From Dehalococcoidales bacterium (GTDB taxonomy: Bacteria; Chloroflexota; Dehalococcoidia; Dehalococcoidales; UBA5760), in contig JAQTTS010000009.1 of NCBI GenBank assembly GCA_028710655.1, positions 1 through 20,306 of the forward strand: 20,306 bases of DNA, written 5' to 3'. This document shows, piece after piece, positions 12,001-18,000 of the stretch (position 1 is its first letter; every line of letters begins with the position of its first letter). Below the pieces are notes generated by a model. That model did not search any database. It had not been told where the DNA came from and was given only the letters and a program-made list of their open reading frames with translations. The translations under genes and the position numbers were made by a program.

Positions 12001-15000
12001 TACCATAAGTTTCAATGTTCAAAGTTCTATTCCCGCCGACGGTGATGTAGAGATAGATTTCGATTCCGACTATACCATAACCGCCGCGACTATCTCTTCC
12101 CCGGCCGGGGCTACCATAGAAAGCAAATCGAATAATTCACTGGTAGTGAACCTGGGGTCCGGGGCGGCGGATGAGGTATCTTTGGTTGTTGCCGGCATCA
12201 AGAATCCCGCGAGCCAGACAACCGATACCTTCTTTATCGAAACGCAGGATGACGCGAACAGGGCAATGGATAGGGGGACTGCTTCCGGTCTAACTATAGT
12301 TCCCGGGGCGATAACTCCTTCGGCCAGCGCGTCTACCCTGGAGGTAAGTACGCTGAGCAGTTATTCCTTTGCTTTTACCCCGGCGCATACAGTGGAGGCC
12401 AGCGGCAAGGTTACCATAACTTTCGATGCGGATTATGATTTGAGCTCAGTGACCTCGGCCAGTATCAGCGGCAATACCGGTGCAACCCTCAGCGTGGACA
12501 ATACCGAAAAGATCATTACCGTAAATCTGGGTTCCGCCATTACCAGCGCGGCTACCTTGATTATATCCAACATCAAAAATCCCCCTTACGTTCAGACAAC
12601 GGCAGGTTTTTCCGTCGCTACCAGGTCTTCGGTTCTGGATATAATCGACCAGGGTACGGCTTCCGGGGTGACGATAACCGCGGGCTCTTTGACTGCGCTT
12701 TCCGTTTCCGCCGCGAGCCGGCAGGTAAGTGCGGTTACGGGTTATACCTTTAATTTTACTACTGACCATGCTTTGGTTGCGGGCAGCAAGGTATCTATCC
12801 AGTTCGACGGAGATTATGACTTAAGCGCCGTTGATGAGGGCGATGTAGAAGGCAATTCGGGTTCAGCCCTGAGCGTGGACGGGAATACCATTACTGTTAC
12901 ATTGGGGGAGAGCGTTGCTTCGAATACCGCCGAGTCCCTGACGATAAGCGATATAAAGAACCCTTCCTATGTCCAGACAGTAGACAGCTTTGCGCTTACG
13001 AGCAAGAATTCCGATGGGCAGGTTATCGACCAGGGAAGCATTACCGGGGTGACTACCCTTTCCGGAAGCATGGGTTCGTCAATGTCCCTGTCCAGCGTCT
13101 CGAGCGACAAGACCGGCGCCACCCTCGTGCAGTACACCTTTAATTTCACTCCCGTGCATAATGTAGCCGCGGGCGGAACGGTAAGGATAGAGTTCGATTC
13201 CGATTATAGCACCGCTTCGGCAAGCCTCATATCCCCTACGGCAGACTATACTATAAATACGAGAGGCTCTAATTACGTCCTTCTTAACCTGACAAATGCC
13301 CTTGAGGCAGGTGTGGCCGAGGCTATAAGGCTCGGTAATATAGTCAACCCTCCCTATGTGCAGACGGTAACTTTTTCGGTAAGCACTTATAATGCTTCGG
13401 GTATGGTGGACAGCGGAACATCCCCGGGCTTTAACATCCTGGCTTCTGTTTTGACCGGTTGCTCCGTTACCCCGGCTTCATACGTAGCTACCGAAACGAA
13501 CAGTTATAGCATAGCCTTTACCACAGTAAACTCCTTAAGCGCGGGAGACCTGGTAGAGGTGGGTTTCGACAGCGATTATGTCTTAACGAGCGCAGTGTTT
13601 ACCTCCGGCAACAGCGGTGCCACTATGGAGATATCTTCGAATAAACTCATCGTTACCCTGGGAACGGCGATCAGCGGGCTTTCCCCGGCCACCCTGGTTA
13701 TCAGCGGGATAAAGAATCCCGGAGCGCAGACTACCGACTACTATACTATTACCACGAAGAAATCTACCGGGGAGATCAGGGACCAGAACTCCCAGGTTTC
13801 CAAAAATACCATTGTCGCCGGTTCCCTGACCAGCCTTTCGGTTTCATCGAGCACTAACGAAGTAAGTGAAGTAATCGATGCCAATCCTTACATGACCTTT
13901 AGTTTTACGCTGGCCCACCAGCTTCCCGTGGGAGGGTACGTAAAGATAGTTTTTGATACGGATTACAGTTTTAGGGATGATACGTTCTGTGTCACGACCG
14001 ATTATAACCTCTCTAAGGATGCGGAAAACAAGGTCATTTATTTACAGAGGACAGGTTCTGCAATAACGCCAGGCGCTACCAGTATACAGCTGGCAAATAT
14101 AGAGAATCCCTCTTACGTGCAGACGACGGGAAGTTTCACGATCACTACCCAGCTTTCCAACAATACCTCTATAGATACCGGTTCTGCCGCCGGGATGAGC
14201 ATAATTGCCGGGACATTAACCGGTACTTCTATGACCCCTGTTTCCGCGGTGGTAAGTGATTATACCGCTTATACCCTTGCTTTTACTACCGACCATGCCG
14301 TAGAGGCGGAAGGAAAGGTGAGTGTTGCTTTCGATTCGGATTATCAGTTTAAACTGTCAGGGCACTATGCCTGCGTGGTATCTCCGGCAGACAGCTCGCT
14401 TACCATTATAGATATGGCCGATCCGTCCAGCCCGGTACTCAAAACGGTGATCACTGATGAATCCGGAGGCTTCAGCCAGTTATCCGGGGCGCAGTCCGTA
14501 TATGTATCCGGGAATTATATGTATGCATCCTCTTCCAACGACCATGCTATTTCCATAATAGACATTTCCGATCCTCTGAGCCCCGTGCTTAAATCCGAGC
14601 TTGTGGATAGCATCAGCGAATCCAGCGGCCAGCACATCTTCGTATCCGGGGACTACGCCTATATTACTTCTTTTTCGAATAGTTCTTTGACGATCATGGA
14701 TATATCCAACCCGGTCAGCCCCCAGGTAAGGTCTGAGGTGAATAATGAAGATATAGGCTTCGATAAGATGGGAGGGGCCAAATCGATCTATGTATCGGGC
14801 AATTACGCTTATGTGGCGGCTGAAACGGACAGCGCGCTTAATATCGTCGATATTTCCAATCCCCTAAGCCCCGTGTTTAAATCCGAGGTGCATGACGGCG
14901 ACGGCGAGTTCAACCTGCTTTCGGGAGCCTGCTCCGTTTATGTCTCGGGTAATTACGCTTATGTTACCTCTTCTACGGACAGCTCACTTACGATTATGGA

Positions 15001-18000
15001 TATCTCTGATCCCACTGATCCTGTTCTCAAATCCGAGGTGCATGACGGCGACGGCGAGTTCAACCTGCTTTCGGGAGCCTGCTCCGTTTATGTCTCGGGT
15101 AATTACGCTTATGTTACCTCTTCTACGGACAGCTCACTTACGATTATGGATATCTCCGATCCCGCCAACCCTGCGCTTAAATCCGAACTTCAGGATGGAA
15201 GCGGTGGATTTAACCAGATTTCCGAGGCCTGCGCCGTATTCATATACGGAGACCAGGCAGTTTCCGGGAATACCGGGGCTACAGTTGTCTCAAGCGCCAA
15301 TACATTGATTGTAACTTTGGGCACTGCCATAGCCGCCGATACCGCTGTTTCCCTGCAGTTGAATAACATCAGGAATCCTTACTATGTGCAGACCCCCGAT
15401 GTTTTCCAGGTGCAGACTAAGGATTCCGCGGGCGGGGTCATAGACCAGGATCTTTCTATCTCCTCCGTGCCTATCGTCAGCGGAAGTTTCTCCGGTTTAA
15501 GCGTATCCGCCGCGGACAGGGAAATCAGCAAGTCCGACAATTACACCTTTAACTTGACTTATGGGCATCCGGTACCCAAGGATGGATATCTGAAGATAGA
15601 GTTCGATTCCGATTATGACTTAAGCTCTGCATATCTGATCAGCCCAACCGACCGTTATACGTATTATTGGAATTCGAGCAATCCCTCGTATGTGCGTCTT
15701 AAATTGAAGGAGGGGCTTATTGTCAATACCGGGGATACCATCGTGTTGGGTTCGGTCAAGAATCCGAGCTTTGTCCAGCAGACCGACGACCTTGTGTTCA
15801 CAAGTTTGAGCCCGGATGCTACGTCTAATGCGGTGATCGACCAGTCGAACCTCACCGGGCCGATAATCGTCGGCGGTAAATTAACCGGGGTCTCGGTCAG
15901 CGCCGCCAACAATATAGTGACCGAGAGCTCCAACTATACGATAAACTTTACCACCAAGAATCCTATGTCCCTGGATCCGTCCATTGAAGTTACATTCGAT
16001 TCGGATTACGATGTTTCCGGGGCGGTATTTGTTTCCGGTACCGTGGACGGGGTTGCCATGGTTACACAGAGCCCGGCGCTTACCATAGACGAGGCCAATA
16101 ATGTTGTAACTCTCTCTTTGGATATGGATATTACCAATTCAACGGCAGCCGTCTCCTTTACCCTTTCCGGTATCGTAAACCCCAGTTATGAACAATCCGT
16201 GGAGTTCGATATAACTACCCAATACGGAGGAAACGATATCGATATTACCGACGCCGCAGCCAAACCTACTCTTTCCATAACCGCCGGCACGATAACCTAT
16301 CTCAGCGTGACCCCGGCTACTAACGAAGTGAGCGAGACCGGCAATTATACTTTTAATTTTACGCTTCCCCATACTCTTGCTACGGGCGGTTATTTAAGGA
16401 TAGAGTTCGATCCGGATTATGTATTGACCAATACGAACTGCCAGACAAGCGGGTTTTCTCTTTCCAAGGGCACCGACTACATATCCCTGCAGAGGACCGG
16501 CGCCGCGCTTAGCGGAGCACAGACCCTGGTGCTTGGTAACGTGAAGAATCCTTCTTATGTGCAGACTACAGGCGATTTTATCATACGTACGGAGGATTCC
16601 GCGCATAACAAGGTAGACGGGGCGAGTATAACCGGGATTACCACTACTGCCGGCGCGTTGACAAGCCTTTCCTTAACTCCTACGGATTCTACGGTAGCCA
16701 ACACTACTTCCTATACCGTGGCTTTTACTACGGACCATGCCATAGTGCAGAACGGCCAGGTAGAGATAACCTTTGATTCTGATTATGTTCTTTCGGGGGT
16801 GGGTTCATCCGATGTATCCGGTAACAGCGGGGCTACGGTTGCCTCAAGCGAAAACAAACTTACCGTAACTCTCGGCACGGCAGTAGGGGCGGGAACTCCC
16901 GTATCCCTGCAAATTTCCAATATTGTCAACCCCACTTACGTAAAGACAACCGATAACTTTGCTTTCAGGACGATGAATGCTTCCGAAGGCCTGTTGGACC
17001 AGGGCAGCGCATTAGGTGTTACAACTACCTCCGGCGCGTTTACCGATGTGAGTGTCAGCTCAAATTATTATACCGTAGGGAAAACCGATGTTTCTTATGT
17101 TTTCAACTTTACTTACGCGCATAATGTGCCCCAGGACGGCTATCTGCGGATAGATTTCGATTCCGACTACGACGTCTCAGGAGTGGCCGTTGCCCATGCT
17201 GATTACACCAAACAGGAAGCGGGGACGAATTATGTGGTATTGAAGCTCCTGACCGCCAAGGCAAAGGGTGCCGTTGAGTCGGTTACTTTGGGTAATATCA
17301 AGAACCCCGGATACGCCCAGAGCGTGACTTTCAGTATAACGAGTAAGAATACCTCCGATGCGGTAATAGATACGGCAGTGACTTCTTCTATCGATATTAT
17401 CCCGGCCGCCCTTACGGCATTGAGCAGGTCTTCGACCACTTATGTTGCTACTGAAACCGCTTCTTACACCTTTGGCTTTACTAATTTCAATGCTATACCC
17501 GAGGGGGGCAGGGTGGAGATAACCTTTGATTCGGATTATACCCTTGATGCGGTGACTTCGGGAAGCGTTTCCGGCAACTCCGGTTCGACTGTAGCGGTGA
17601 GCGGAAAGACCCTGGTTGTTACCATAGGTACAGCGATACCTGCTTCCAGCTCAACCAGCCTGGTTCTTGCCAATATCAAGAACCCCGGTTCCCAGAGCAC
17701 GGGGAGTTTCTCTTTGCTTACCAAGGATGCTTCAGGTAACAGCCTTGACCAGGGTACGGCTTCCGGGGTAACTATCAATACCGGTTCTTTGAGCGTTCTT
17801 TCCACTACCCCTGTCCATACAGAGGTAAGTTATGACACAAACTATACGTTTACCTTTACCGTTGGGCATAATGTGCCGGTAGGCGGGTTTGTCAAGATAC
17901 AGTTCGACAGCGAGTATGACATCTCTTCGGCTTATGTTGTAGGCGATTATACCATTTCCAAAGAGTCCAACTATATATTACTGCAGAGGAATGTCTCCGC

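Larger units (their letters stand above)
14207..16648 (+). repeat. Four-domain super-repeat 2 (R7-R10), carrying the LVIVD propeller in R7
   Basis: R7 is A1 (FTTDHAV, SGNTGATV), R8 is B1 (LTYGHPVPKDGYLKI, NPSYVRLKL), R9 is A2 (IVTESSNYT, FTTKNPM, a diverged VSGTVDGVAM), R10 is B2 (TNEVSE, FTLPHTL..GGYLRI, LSKGTDYISLQR). Without the 903-bp propeller its length is 1,539 bp, matching the other super-repeats. Confidence 0.7.

Noticed and set aside
14345..15263. Direct repeats flanking the LVIVD propeller (CAGTTT at 14345 and 15258; GCCTGCG at 14369 and 15227)
   Set aside because: The first pair is 913 bp apart and would break the frame. The second lies within blade sequence, and its removal leaves an over-long loop in R7. 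No convincing boundary repeat was found for the propeller.
14892..15308. Plus-strand open frame in another phase with an internal repeat
   Set aside because: It lies over the LVIVD propeller, and its repetition is simply the 128-bp identical pair read in another phase.
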